DNA from: VRUE01 sp963780815
GTDB lineage: Bacteria; Actinomycetota; Thermoleophilia; Solirubrobacterales; 70-9
DNA: 64,000 bases
Direction of reading: 5' to 3'
Assembly: GCA_963780815.1 (NCBI GenBank)
Contig: CAWADG010000013.1
Location: forward strand, 248,001 to 312,000
The position numbers were made by a program, and so were the translations under genes. The notes beneath the pieces were generated by a model, which searched no databases, was not told where the DNA came from, and saw nothing but the letters and a program-made list of their open reading frames with translations. Positions 33,822 through 42,128 of the stretch are shown in pieces (position 1 is the first letter of the stretch; each line of letters begins with the position of its first letter).

Positions 33822-34188
33822 AGGCGGGGCTCGCTTTGACTGCCTCAGGTGATCTCCGGCATCCACCCCCTTCCGACGCGTCTGCGTCGACGAGGGACCT
33901 AGACCTTCCGCTTGTCGTCCTGTGGCCGCCAGTGCCTCTGCAGGAGAAGTTTCTGGCCTGGAAACCGATACTGGTTCTCGGGCGGCGTGCGCCCGACCCT
34001 AGGGCAACGGATCCAAGTAGCTCGCGGGGGTATCCATCTCTTCCCCGTGGGCGGGCGGCTCATCGCTCGATCACATACTCGATGGTGTCCGGGCTTACCT
34101 CGAGCGCTTCGTAGGCTGCGCTCGCCCTTGCCACCGCCTCCCTGTACCGCGCTCGATCCGCGTGGGACTGCGGAATCCGGCCTGCAGA
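33822..34188. other. Intergenic region with possible CDS tail, no intact gene
   Basis: No complete gene is visible. On the minus strand, 34060-34175 reads as a plausible protein C-terminus (RARYREAVARASAAYEALEV, then SPDTIEYVIER and stop) with no start or upstream body, so it may be a gene fragment. It lies beside the tRNA fragment at 34189, consistent with an old integration scar. Nothing else recognisable. Confidence 0.3.
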
Positions 34189-34246
34189 GCGGAGGGGTGG
34201 GATTCGAACCCACAAGACCCCTATTGGGGAAGGCGATTTCTAACCG
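34189..34246 (-). pseudogene. tRNA 3'-half fragment (Ser-like, long variable arm)
   Basis: On the minus strand a good tRNA 3' half ends at 34189: variable-arm hairpin CTTCCCCAATAGGGGTC, T-arm GTGGGTTCGAATCCCAC and 3' acceptor strand CCCCTCCGC. Part of an anticodon arm (GGTTAGAAATC) precedes it. No GGAGGGG-type acceptor 5' strand or D-arm is found upstream, so this is a fragment. A lone tRNA 3' end is what phage or island integration leaves as an attachment site. The long variable arm indicates a serine- or leucine-type tRNA. Confidence 0.6.
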
Positions 34247-34340
34247 TTTGGCTGGACTGACAGCCAACCCAAGGCAGTCATTCTCTCGACCCACGCCCTT
34301 GACGATGACTAGGGGGCTGAGCCGACAGCTCCCCGGGAAG

Positions 34341-35582
34341 CTATGGCCGGTTGCGGCCGTAGAGGTCGTGCGCTTTGACCCATTCTGCCGCGAGGATCGC
34401 CCAGCCGAGTGAGAGCTCGCCGCAGAGCACGGTTGCCGCGACGATCTCGGCGAGCTTGCGGACCTTCCCGGTGCCGTAGCAGCCGAGCAGCTCCAGGCAT
34501 TCGCGCTGGGTGGCGAGTCCGGTGCCGCCGCCGTAGGTGGCGACGATCAGCGATGGGAGCGTGATCGAGGCGTAGTAGTCCCCGTTGGGGAGTGGCTCAC
34601 TGAAGCCGAGGGCCGCGGAAGACTCGGCGACGTTGGCCGCATCCTGGCCGGTGGCGATGAACAGGGCGGCGATTCCGTTGGCCGACTGCAGTCCGTTGTT
34701 GTTGACCCCGGACATGAAGCCACCAAGGTTCGACACCTGCCGTGCCCGGAACAGCTTCTCGCCGCTGGTGTGCATTTGCTCATCGATCAGTGCGGCGGGG
34801 ATCGTCGCCTCCGCGACCACGCGCTTACCCCGCGTGCGCAGCACGTTGACCTGCGAGCTCTTCTTGTCGGTGGCGAAGTTCGACTCCAGATAGAAGTCGG
34901 TAATGCCCTTGAAGTTGGAGGTGATCCAGGCGCAGGCGGCGGCGGTCGCCTGGCCTGTGAGGTTCTGGCCCGCGGCGTCGCCGGTCGTGTAATCGAAGCG
35001 CGTGAACAGGATCCGGCTGGCCGAGTACTGCTCGATGCCGCGCAGCTGTCCGGTACGCGTGGTGGTCTCGGCCGCTTGCTTGACCTCGTCGAAGTGCATC
35101 GTGAGCCATTCCCCGAACGCTCGGGCCTCGCGGGCGCTCTCGAACACGAAGGCGGGGGCGCGCTGCATGGCGTCCTCCAGGATCGTGGTCTTCACGCCGC
35201 CGGCCTCGCGCAGCGTCTTCATGCCGCGGTTGTAGCTCGCCACCAGGGTGCCCTCGCTGGTGGCCAGGGGAACGTAGAACTCGCCCTGCGCATGCTCCCC
35301 GTCGACGAGCAGCGGGCCGGCGATGCCGATCGGCACCTGCGCGACCCCGGTGAAGTGCTCGATGTTGCCGGGGAGAATCGATGGATCGAAGGAGTAATGG
35401 GAGACGTGCTCCAGCCCCACGCCCGTCTCCTCGCGTAGGAAAGCACGGCGCGCTTCCGCGGCCTCGGGCGTGTAGTCGTTCTCGCGATCACGCGGGATCT
35501 TCTTGCGCTTCGATCGGGGAGGTGTCATGTCGTCTGCTGCTGCCGTGGATCGTCTTGGGGAGCGGCTGTCCGCGTCAGGCAA
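34341..35582 (-). CDS. Hydroxymethylglutaryl-CoA reductase, divergent class I-like
   Basis: 413 residues (an internal ATG at 35528 is an alternative start). Family landmarks: LATSEGTLVASYNRGMKTLR with the catalytic Glu, FATDKKSSQVN with the catalytic Lys, TGQDAANVAESS with the catalytic Asp, and TYGGGTGLATQRECLELLG. The DAMGMN signature is replaced by TGDAAGQNLTG, and the usual C-terminal GH before VKSH is EW, leaving AHDLYGRNR. It reduces HMG-CoA to mevalonate with NAD(P)H. No other mevalonate-pathway gene is in the window. It lacks the eukaryotic membrane anchor. The minus-strand neighbours (hydrolases) are not clearly linked. Confidence 0.88.
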   Translation of the reverse strand: MPDADSRSPRRSTAAADDMTPPRSKRKKIPRDRENDYTPEAAEARRAFLREETGVGLEHVSHYSFDPSILPGNIEHFTGVAQVPIGIAGPLLVDGEHAQGEFYVPLATSEGTLVASYNRGMKTLREAGGVKTTILEDAMQRAPAFVFESAREARAFGEWLTMHFDEVKQAAETTTRTGQLRGIEQYSASRILFTRFDYTTGDAAGQNLTGQATAAACAWITSNFKGITDFYLESNFATDKKSSQVNVLRTRGKRVVAEATIPAALIDEQMHTSGEKLFRARQVSNLGGFMSGVNNNGLQSANGIAALFIATGQDAANVAESSAALGFSEPLPNGDYYASITLPSLIVATYGGGTGLATQRECLELLGCYGTGKVRKLAEIVAATVLCGELSLGWAILAAEWVKAHDLYGRNRP

Positions 35583-35801
35583 TCGCTCGCCGCGGAACGT
35601 TCAATCGAGGGTCCCAACCCCTCATACACTCGCGAGCCTTCGATAAGGAAACCGGGGATCTCTTCACGGGTCTGTCGCGGACGCTGGTCAGGTGGTCGAG
35701 CACGGACAGCGCCGCCTCGGCACCGAACTGCACCGCGACGCGCGGCAGGCGGCGCGAGCCTGACTCGCTCCGAGGGAGCCCCGGTTGGGAACGGTGGGTT
35801 C

Positions 35802-36644
35802 CTAGCCGCCGACCGTAACACCGCGCGGCGCCCAAACTTCTTTGAGAAATGCCGCCAGCTCCGAGTTAAGCCGCTTCGGGCTGAGCCGCCACTCGAGGAT
35901 CGAGTTCGCCTCGACCAGCCGCCCGTTCGCCAGCTCCTCAGCAAGCATCCCCGAGTCGCTGAACGGGTGCAGCGGATCGCGTGGGTGGCCGACGATCAGC
36001 GTCGGCTGGGCGATCTTATGCCGCTCCTCCCGGTGCGGCGCGGTCTCCCCCAACAGCAGCCCCTCCAGCACCGCGCCTGAAGGGCCGGGGCGCTGGCGGA
36101 CCCAGTCGAGCCCGATGTCGATCAGGTAGTTGGTGCGGGGGACGGCCGAGGTGAGGCGGGAGATGACCTCGAAGGCCGGCCTCCCCACTCGCAGGCCGAG
36201 CAGGACCGGGGCGAAGGTGGCCGCGACCGCGGCCAGCGCGTTGTCGAGCACCGGCATCTCGATGAACAGGCCGCTGACCCGCCCAGGGTCGTGGGTCGCC
36301 AGCTCCAGGGCGACGTTGGCTCCGAGCGAGGTGCCACCAACAACGGCGGAATCCAGCTCCAGGTCGTCGAGCAGCGCCACCACCTGGCGGGCGAACAGCG
36401 GCATCGAGTAGAGGCGCAGGTCCTCGGGGCGATCGGAGCGCCCGTGGCCGAGCAGGTCGACGCAGATCACCCGGTTGCCGCGCTCAGCCAGGGCCGGCCC
36501 CAGCCGCTCGAACATACGGCGGTTCATCAGCAGGCCGTGGATGAGGACCAGGACGCGCTCGCCCTCGCCGTATGAGTCGAACTCGATCCGGTGTCCCTCA
36601 TAGCGGAACTGGCCCATTTCAGCGCTGGTGGCGATCTTCTCCAC
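35802..36644 (-). CDS. Alpha/beta-hydrolase fold protein
   Basis: 280 residues. Oxyanion region VLVLIHGLLMNRRMFE, strand and loop VICVDLLGHGRSDRPEDLRL, and nucleophile elbow VVGGTSLGAN (Ser in GTSLG) are clear, with the acid region IVGHPRDPLHPFSD. The expected C-terminal catalytic His motif (GH) is not evident; LEWRLSPKRL lies there instead, so activity is uncertain. It follows another hydrolase and a TetR regulator on the same strand with an 8-bp gap between the hydrolases, suggesting one operon. Confidence 0.85.
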   Translation of the reverse strand: MEKIATSAEMGQFRYEGHRIEFDSYGEGERVLVLIHGLLMNRRMFERLGPALAERGNRVICVDLLGHGRSDRPEDLRLYSMPLFARQVVALLDDLELDSAVVGGTSLGANVALELATHDPGRVSGLFIEMPVLDNALAAVAATFAPVLLGLRVGRPAFEVISRLTSAVPRTNYLIDIGLDWVRQRPGPSGAVLEGLLLGETAPHREERHKIAQPTLIVGHPRDPLHPFSDSGMLAEELANGRLVEANSILEWRLSPKRLNSELAAFLKEVWAPRGVTVGG

Positions 36645-36652
36645 CCCTCGCC

Positions 36653-37549
36653 CTAAGACGCTGCCCTAGCGGCCTGAAACCGGGCCTGCCAGTCCTCGGG
36701 GTCGAACCGCGCCGGCTCGGTCTCGGCCAGGAACGACTCGAGCACGGCGACGAAACGCGACGGCGCCTCGAGCTGGGGCAGGTGACCCACTCCCTCGAAG
36801 ACCTCGAGCCGGCTGCCCGGGATGTTGCGATGGGCGTGCTCGCCGTGGTGAGCCGGGATGATCGGATCATGGGCCCCCCAGATGATCAGCACCGGCACGG
36901 CCTCGGCCAGATAGAGGCGATCGCTGGCGTCGACCCGTTGGCCACCGGTGCCGATTACCGAGTGCACCGTTGCCAGAAATGCGGCGCGGCGCTTGGGGTC
37001 GGCCAAGGAGGCATAGCCTCGCGCGACCTCGGCGATGTCGGCGTTCGGTCGCAGGCCGATCGCCCCCAGGCCGCCCGCGAGCGCGGATCCGACCCGCCCT
37101 CCGACCCCGGCGGTCGCCGAGATGAAGAGCTCGGCGCCGGGAAGCGCCGCGGCGCGCAGGATCGGGCTCACCTCGCGGCCGAGGCCGCCGCTTGAGACCA
37201 GCACCAGGCGCTCGACCATCTCCGGGAACTGGTAGGCGAACTGCATCGCGATTCCGCCGCCGAGCGAGTGCCCGATGATCGTGACGCGCTGGTGGCCGAG
37301 CGCGAGGAGCAGATCACGCAGGCCGGCGGCGAGCGCCCCGATCGAGTAGTCACCGCCGCCCGGCGCCGACTCGCCGTGCCCGGGAAGGTCAGGGGCGATC
37401 ACGGTGTGATTGCGCGCCAGCGGCTCGATCACCTCCTGCCAGTTTTCGAAGTTCCCTCCCATGCCGTGGATCAGCAGCAGGGCCGGGCCCTCGCCGGCCT
37501 CGGCGTAGCTCACCGAGCGGCCGTGGAGCGTTTCGGTCTTGACCTGCAT
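36653..37549 (-). CDS. Alpha/beta-hydrolase, complete triad
   Basis: 298 residues from ATG 37549; a GTG at 37558 is an alternative that overlaps the TetR stop. LLLIHGMGGNFENWQ (oxyanion), VIAPDLPGHGESAPG, IIGHSLGGGIAMQFAYQFPE (nucleophile Ser), WGAHDPIIP (Asp) and FEGVGHLPQLEAP (His) make a full catalytic triad. Related enzymes include esterases and C-C bond hydrolases; the substrate is not readable. It lies 5 bp from the TetR gene stop and 8 bp from the next hydrolase, so it is most likely TetR-regulated as an operon. Confidence 0.88.
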   Translation of the reverse strand: MQVKTETLHGRSVSYAEAGEGPALLLIHGMGGNFENWQEVIEPLARNHTVIAPDLPGHGESAPGGGDYSIGALAAGLRDLLLALGHQRVTIIGHSLGGGIAMQFAYQFPEMVERLVLVSSGGLGREVSPILRAAALPGAELFISATAGVGGRVGSALAGGLGAIGLRPNADIAEVARGYASLADPKRRAAFLATVHSVIGTGGQRVDASDRLYLAEAVPVLIIWGAHDPIIPAHHGEHAHRNIPGSRLEVFEGVGHLPQLEAPSRFVAVLESFLAETEPARFDPEDWQARFQAARAAS

Positions 37550-37554
37550 CGCAC

Positions 37555-38214
37555 TCACGCCGAAGCCCCCTCGGCGTTTCGCGCCACGGCCAGCACATCC
37601 ACGACACAGGCATCGCGGACGCGCTCGGGCTTGAGCTCGAAGGTCGCTGCGACTCCGGGGGCCACCTCGCTTACGCCGGCGCCGATGCGCGCCAGCTGCA
37701 TCGAACCGAGCATCTGCGTGTAGAGCAGATTGGCCGTGAAGGCGGGGTCCTCGATCGCGAATACACCCCGCTCGGCGCCGGCGGCGAGAATCCGCTCCAG
37801 CCGCCCCACGCAGGCGGCCAGCGCCTGGCCGAGGCGAACCCACACCGCGTCGGAGACCTGCTCGCGCAGCCCGTCGGCCGGCCGCTGCATAAGCGACAAC
37901 GCGCAGTCCATGAAGGCGGGGTACTCGAGGCAGAACTCAACGTAGCGCAGACATGTCTGCTGAAGCGCGGCTGCGGGGTCTTTGGGTTCTCGCGCCGCGG
38001 CGCTGCGGTCCTCGAGCTCGGCGAGGTAATCGGCGAGCGTCAAGACGAAGATCTCCTCCTTGGAGTCGAAGGTGCGATAGACGTCCGGTTTGTGCATGCC
38101 GGCGGCATGGGCGATCCTCTGGACCGGCGCCTCGCGCCAGCCGCGCTCGTCCAAGAGCGTGCGTGCCGCCATGATGATCGCTTGCTCGCGTTGGCTGCGG
38201 CGCTCGCGTCGCAT
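37555..38214 (-). CDS. TetR-family transcriptional regulator
   Basis: About 219 residues. The N-terminal DNA-binding domain reads AIIMAARTLLDERGWREAPV, QRIAHAAGMHKPDVYRTFDS, KEEIF, the classical TetR helix-turn-helix; the rest is a helical ligand domain. I prefer the ATG at 38214, which has GGAGAA 6-7 nt before it, over the in-frame ATG at 38247, which has no ribosome-binding site. It heads an operon with two alpha/beta-hydrolases, which are probably its targets. Inverted repeats upstream are probable operators. Confidence 0.88.
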   Translation of the reverse strand: MRRERRSQREQAIIMAARTLLDERGWREAPVQRIAHAAGMHKPDVYRTFDSKEEIFVLTLADYLAELEDRSAAAREPKDPAAALQQTCLRYVEFCLEYPAFMDCALSLMQRPADGLREQVSDAVWVRLGQALAACVGRLERILAAGAERGVFAIEDPAFTANLLYTQMLGSMQLARIGAGVSEVAPGVAATFELKPERVRDACVVDVLAVARNAEGASA

Positions 38215-38255
38215 CGGGCTTCTCCGGCTTTGGCTTGCAGACACCATGCGAGGTT

Positions 38256-38290
38256 ACCAATGGTTCTACCAAAAGTCCAACCACTGGTTG
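38256..38290. promoter_or_regulatory. Probable TetR operator region
   Basis: Two short odd palindromes lie just upstream of the TetR gene: ACCA-A-TGGT (38256-38264) and CAACCA-C-TGGTTG (38278-38290), centred 24 bp apart and sharing the ACCA/TGGT core. This spacing fits two turns of DNA and a pair of TetR dimers. The sequence is directly visible; binding is inferred. Confidence 0.5.
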
Positions 38291-38399
38291 TATGCGGAAC
38301 CAGCTTCGTCTACCCCTTCTCCGGCACGTGCATCTGACCATGCTCGAGCCGTTCGTCTGGGCTTTTCGTCACGGACTGACTGACTCGGCCGAGTAGGGA

Positions 38400-38645
38400 T
38401 GAACTTCTCAGGCGCTGCTGCATCAGCCAATCGCAGCGCTTCATCTTCCCCTCCTGGCGTCCCGAAGGGGTGCGCACCGCCAATAGCGGCACCTCCGGCC
38501 TGGTCCGGCGGGTCGTGGAAGCGCACCTCGCGCACCCCGGCCCGCCTGACCGCCGCCTTGAACCGCTTGCGGAGCTTCGAGGCGTCGAGCGGCTTGCGGT
38601 CGGTCGTGGCCTGGGACAAGATCTCCGCAACCATTCGGCAAAGCC
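38400..38645 (-). pseudogene. Tyrosine-recombinase (integrase) C-terminal remnant
   Basis: The minus strand reads PLDASKLRKRFKAAVRRAGV and REVRFHD (38610-38512), the text that in phage-type tyrosine recombinases leads into the catalytic RHT box. Directly after FHD the expected LRHTFGT is lost and the frame turns to noise, with no catalytic Arg, His or Tyr recovered. The upstream part of the enzyme is also missing. It is a decayed fragment, consistent with the nearby tRNA fragment at 34.2 kb marking an old integrated element. Confidence 0.55.
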
Positions 38646-38695
38646 GACAAGATGACAAGAGGCGAAGTCCAATAGGGAGTTGGAAAGGAGTCCAG

Positions 38696-38971
38696 ATGGC
38701 ACTCGCAGACAAATCGGTGGAGCTCTCCGAGGAAGTGTTGGAGGAGATCAAGGACGGACAGGAAGCGGCGATCGGCGCGGTTCGCGGTTTCGTCGGCAGC
38801 GTCGACAAGACGCTGGCTGGATCGGCGAGCCCCTCGCAGGTCGAGGAGATTGTCGACTCGGCGCTGAAGATGGCGGACAAACTGGTCGAGACCCAGTACG
38901 AATTCCTGAAGAAGGTCGTGCACAGCGCCGGCGAGTCGGTTGGGAGCGGCGACGAAGGTGAGGAGGCGTAG
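38696..38971 (+). CDS. Small acidic helical protein, unknown function
   Basis: 91 residues from ATG 38696 with GGAAAGGAG just before it (38682-38690), a strong ribosome-binding site; longer upstream codons belong to the integrase remnant. Nearly all helical, with amphipathic heptads (VEEIVDSALKMADKLVETQY, EFLKKVV) and an acidic end (GSGDEGEEA). This shape resembles phasin-like or heparin-binding-hemagglutinin-like proteins, but no family can be assigned with confidence. Confidence 0.65.
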   Translation: MALADKSVELSEEVLEEIKDGQEAAIGAVRGFVGSVDKTLAGSASPSQVEEIVDSALKMADKLVETQYEFLKKVVHSAGESVGSGDEGEEA

Positions 38972-39212
38972 GTCGGGACGAGCGGGGTCGCCGCCCACCG
39001 CACATCTTTGCCAGGGCTTTCGGCTACCGCCGTTGACGCTCCGATGACCGAGGCTGGCGAATTCAAGTAATCGGTCCCTTCAAGGGGCGCGGTATCTCCG
39101 ATGCCGCTTGCCATCAGGCATATCTCGAGCCCATGCTTCGGGGGGAGGCCGCCTTATGCTCCGCTGCGCGTAATTCACTCTTGACGCGCTCCGATCGCTG
39201 TGGCAGCTTCGT

Positions 39213-39226
39213 CTTGCATATGCAAG
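39213..39226. promoter_or_regulatory. 14-bp perfect palindrome upstream of 39243 gene
   Basis: CTTGCATATGCAAG is a perfect inverted repeat, 17 bp before the GTG start. A TTGACG box (39181-39186) upstream could be a -35, but no good -10 is seen at 17 nt. Possibly a dimeric regulator site. Confidence 0.35.
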
Positions 39227-39242
39227 CGGTGAAAGGGACAAA

Positions 39243-39539
39243 GTGGCAAAGGTCCTGATCATGGAGTTCGACGGCGACGTTGAGGGCTATGCGAGGGTCA
39301 CCGAGCGCCTTGGCATCGACGTGGCAAGCGGTGAGGGCGACTGGCCGGCAGGCCTGTTCTTTCACAGCGGCGGAGTCAGGCCGGGCGGCTGGATCGTCTC
39401 CGAGGTCTGGGCCTCGCAGGAGGACCAAGAACGCTTCATGGCTGAGCGGCTCGGGCAAGCCCTGAAAGAAGCCGGCGTAGAAGATCCGCCAAGCCGCGTC
39501 GAGTGGTTCGATCTGGCTGCCTACCACAAGCTCCAGTAG
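39243..39539 (+). CDS. Small ABM-like (dimeric alpha/beta barrel) protein
   Basis: 98 residues from a GTG preceded by AAGGGA. The layout beta-alpha-beta-beta-alpha-beta (KVLIMEFDGDVEGYARVTER; GLFFHSGGVRPGGWIVSEVW; ASQEDQERFMAERLGQALKE; SRVEWFDLAAYHKL) resembles antibiotic-biosynthesis-monooxygenase/dimeric barrel proteins. No cofactor is implied. Function unknown; it stands alone between the small helical protein and a convergent acetyltransferase. Confidence 0.65.
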   Translation: MAKVLIMEFDGDVEGYARVTERLGIDVASGEGDWPAGLFFHSGGVRPGGWIVSEVWASQEDQERFMAERLGQALKEAGVEDPPSRVEWFDLAAYHKLQ

Positions 39540-39701
39540 CTTTCGCGCTAAGCGACGATGATGAAACGGCCCCGCCGCCCCAACAATAGACGCACGCCAA
39601 GCAAGCGCCTCTAACTCTCATCGCCTTCTTGGGGCTCACGCCACCCGTTCTCGTGTATCGGCGAATTCCTGGAGAGGACGCCACGCCAAAGTGGGTGGGT
39701 G

Positions 39702-40238
39702 CTACTCGCCGCTACGGCCTGGAAGCATCCGACCCAGGCAACGGACGTGCGATGGCACCATCCCCCAGCGCTCGTAGAAGCGCAGCGCTTCCTCGTTGCC
39801 AGCGATGACGTTCAGCCCTATGAAGCCAACGCCCGCAGCAGCGAGACGCAGCTCGACCTGCTCCATGAGCAACGAGCCAATCCCCCAGCGGCGCAGCTCG
39901 GGTTCAACCGAAAGCGCCTCGAGCTCGCCCATCCGCTCATTCGTCTTAAAGCTCCAGTCGCTGACGCAGATCCGGAAGAAGGCGAAGCCGACCGGCGAGC
40001 CTTCGCGCTCGGCGATCAATAACCATGCCTCACCGGTACGCATCCAGCGCTCGAACTCAGTCCGGCGCCGCTGCCAGGAGTCCTCTGCATCCCGGAATTG
40101 GGCGACCTCGCGCGCCTCGCCAGCGACCTCGGCGTGATGGTCGTGCATCGCGCCCCATAGCGACTCCACGTCATCCAGTCGCTCCACCCCTGCCTCAACG
40201 ATCTTGACCTCGGGCGGCCCTGTCCGGTCTGCGTTCAA
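39702..40238 (-). CDS. GNAT-family N-acetyltransferase
   Basis: 178 residues. The acetyl-CoA binding motif A is ELEALSVEPELRRWGIGSLL (R/Q-x-x-G-x-G/A pattern) and motif B includes GVGFIGLNVIAGNEEALRFY with the conserved ERWGM end. The N-terminal half gives the substrate site and is not diagnostic. It transfers acetyl from acetyl-CoA to an amine; target unknown. No operon partner. Confidence 0.85.
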   Translation of the reverse strand: MNADRTGPPEVKIVEAGVERLDDVESLWGAMHDHHAEVAGEAREVAQFRDAEDSWQRRRTEFERWMRTGEAWLLIAEREGSPVGFAFFRICVSDWSFKTNERMGELEALSVEPELRRWGIGSLLMEQVELRLAAAGVGFIGLNVIAGNEEALRFYERWGMVPSHVRCLGRMLPGRSGE

Positions 40239-40782
40239 GGTGAGGTGAGCATAGAGGCGTTATGCCGTCCGCCTCCACCCCCTTCTGCCTACTCGGATGG
40301 GCGGAATCAGGACGACGTGGTGAAAGATAGACAGCACCGAAGACCGTGGACCGCGAGAAGCCCCTTCGCGGTTTGCTCGGCGAGTCAATCCGCCCTTTCC
40401 TTGACTCCTGGCGGCGGCGCCTCCCATAAGCTCGTCCCGTGTCTCCAGAGCTTGAAGCCCGCTGCTTGGCGGAAATGCTGCTCGGCCGCCCTATCCGGAC
40501 CCCTGCCCCGGATCGCCCGAACAGGGCGTTGGCCACCCGCCCATCGCGCCCGAGAGCTTCGGCGGGTGCCGCCGAATTTTCGTCCATTGGAACGGCTCTC
40601 GCGATGATCCATGGAACGGAGGTGACCAGGCCGCCGACTTTCGTCGGCCTATCTGAGGCGACTCGTCTGCGGAGCGGTTTGGTCGAGGCGGCCACCTTCC
40701 CCGTAATTGCCATCTCGGCGGTGTTCGGGGCCGGCGCTCCGGCCGCAGCCTCCGTCGGGGTCGCCCGCGCCGCCGAGGCGGA
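40239..40782. other. Intergenic region, no gene recognised
   Basis: Open frames exist on both strands, but their translations are proline, arginine and alanine noise with no family resemblance. No RNA or repeat was seen. Confidence 0.4.
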
Positions 40783-41898
40783 TTGAGCGCAGTCGAAATG
40801 GGGGGCGATTCGAGACGGCTTCCCGGCTTCCCGACCGGACGCGCGGGCCTGCGCCGGATCGCACACCATCCCGGCCTCGGCGGCTCCCGCGCCCTGCTGC
40901 GGCGCCAGCTTGTGGAATTGCTCGAGCGGCTCGCGCTCCTGGGCTTCGCGATCTGCGCGCTGCTCGCCGTCGGGACCGTCGGCTACATGGTCACCGAAGG
41001 CACGTCTGTTGGTTTCGGCCTGGTCTGGGCCCTCGACACCGTTGCCACGGTCGGTTCAATCCCAGAGCCGACCGGAACAGGAGGTCAGATCCTCAAGGTC
41101 CTGTTGATCGTCTTCGGCGTGGGTACCCTCTTCTACGCTCTGGTTACGTTGACCGAGTTCTTCGTCGCGGGCCATCTCTCAGGCTTGCTCGAGGAGAGAA
41201 GGGTCTTAAGGAAGATCGACTCGCTGTACAACCACATCCTGATCTGCGGCTTCGGCCGGGTGGGGCGCCAGGTCGCCCGCGACCTGCAGGCGGCGGGGCG
41301 CGACTTCATCGTCCTCGACAACAACCCGGGCGAGACGAGGGAGCACGCCGACGCGATGGGCGCGCCTTTCATCGAGGGCTCGCCCTCAGATGACGAGGTG
41401 CTCCGCGGCGCCGGGATCATGAGCGCCGCCGGGGTGATCGCCTGCGTCGACTCGGACGCCGAGAACATCTTCATCACGCTGACCGCGCGCGAGCTGCGCC
41501 CCGACCTCGCGATCGTCGCTCGCGCCAGCGTCGAAGACTCCGAGAGCAAGTTGCGCCGCGCGGGCGCCGACCGAATCGTCTCCCCCTACAGGGAGAGCGG
41601 CGCGGAGATGGCCCGCTCCATCCTGCACCCGCAGGTGACAGGGGTCGTCGAGGTCGCCCCCGGATACCGGATGGAGGAGATCGAGGTGACCGTCGGCTGT
41701 GCCGGCGTTGGCGGGACCCTCGAGGAGGTGCGGGGATCGGCGACGATCGTGGCGTTGCGGCGCCGGGGCGGGACAGTGGAACCACAGCCGCCTTCTGACA
41801 CCGTGCTTGAAGAGGGCCAGGTGATCGTCGCGATGGGAGAGGCGAAGGCACTGGAGCGTCTGGAGACCCTGATGGTGCCGGGTCCGGCCGGGGCCTGA
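40783..41898 (+). CDS. Two-TM ion channel with RCK (TrkA-N/TrkA-C) domain, non-canonical filter
   Basis: 371 residues. Two transmembrane helices (LALLGFAICALLAVGTVGYM; ILKVLLIVFGVGTLFYALVT) flank a pore loop. The loop reads LDTVATVGSIPEP where K+ channels have TVGYGD. A regulator-of-K-conductance domain follows with Rossmann motif ILICGFGRVGRQVARDL, acidic VLDNN and TrkA-C (GVGGTLEEVRGSATIVALRR). Architecture is that of MthK/Kch-type ligand-gated channels at the membrane. With Tyr, Gly and Asp of the filter replaced by Ser, Ile and Pro, selectivity may differ or conduction may be lost. No partner gene. Confidence 0.88.
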   Translation: MSAVEMGGDSRRLPGFPTGRAGLRRIAHHPGLGGSRALLRRQLVELLERLALLGFAICALLAVGTVGYMVTEGTSVGFGLVWALDTVATVGSIPEPTGTGGQILKVLLIVFGVGTLFYALVTLTEFFVAGHLSGLLEERRVLRKIDSLYNHILICGFGRVGRQVARDLQAAGRDFIVLDNNPGETREHADAMGAPFIEGSPSDDEVLRGAGIMSAAGVIACVDSDAENIFITLTARELRPDLAIVARASVEDSESKLRRAGADRIVSPYRESGAEMARSILHPQVTGVVEVAPGYRMEEIEVTVGCAGVGGTLEEVRGSATIVALRRRGGTVEPQPPSDTVLEEGQVIVAMGEAKALERLETLMVPGPAGA

Positions 41899-42128
41899 TC
41901 TAGACCCCGGGCCCAGAACCATCTGCGCCCCGTCGCCTCCTGTTACCAGGAACGCTCACCCACGACCCGAACCCCCGAACTCCCGGCTTGGAAAGGTGTA
42001 ATCGGGAAGGATTCTGCGGACAACTAGACCTCAATGAGAGTTAGGAGGCTTAGAAACTCGCTTCACAGATAGCGCCTCGAAAAAGGGGCAGTTTGCGCCG
42101 ATTTGCGCCGCAGAGCCTCTGAGCGATC

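Noticed and set aside
40195..40869. 224-residue minus-strand frame between the GNAT and channel genes
   Set aside because: No start signal or family resemblance; it overlaps both neighbours.
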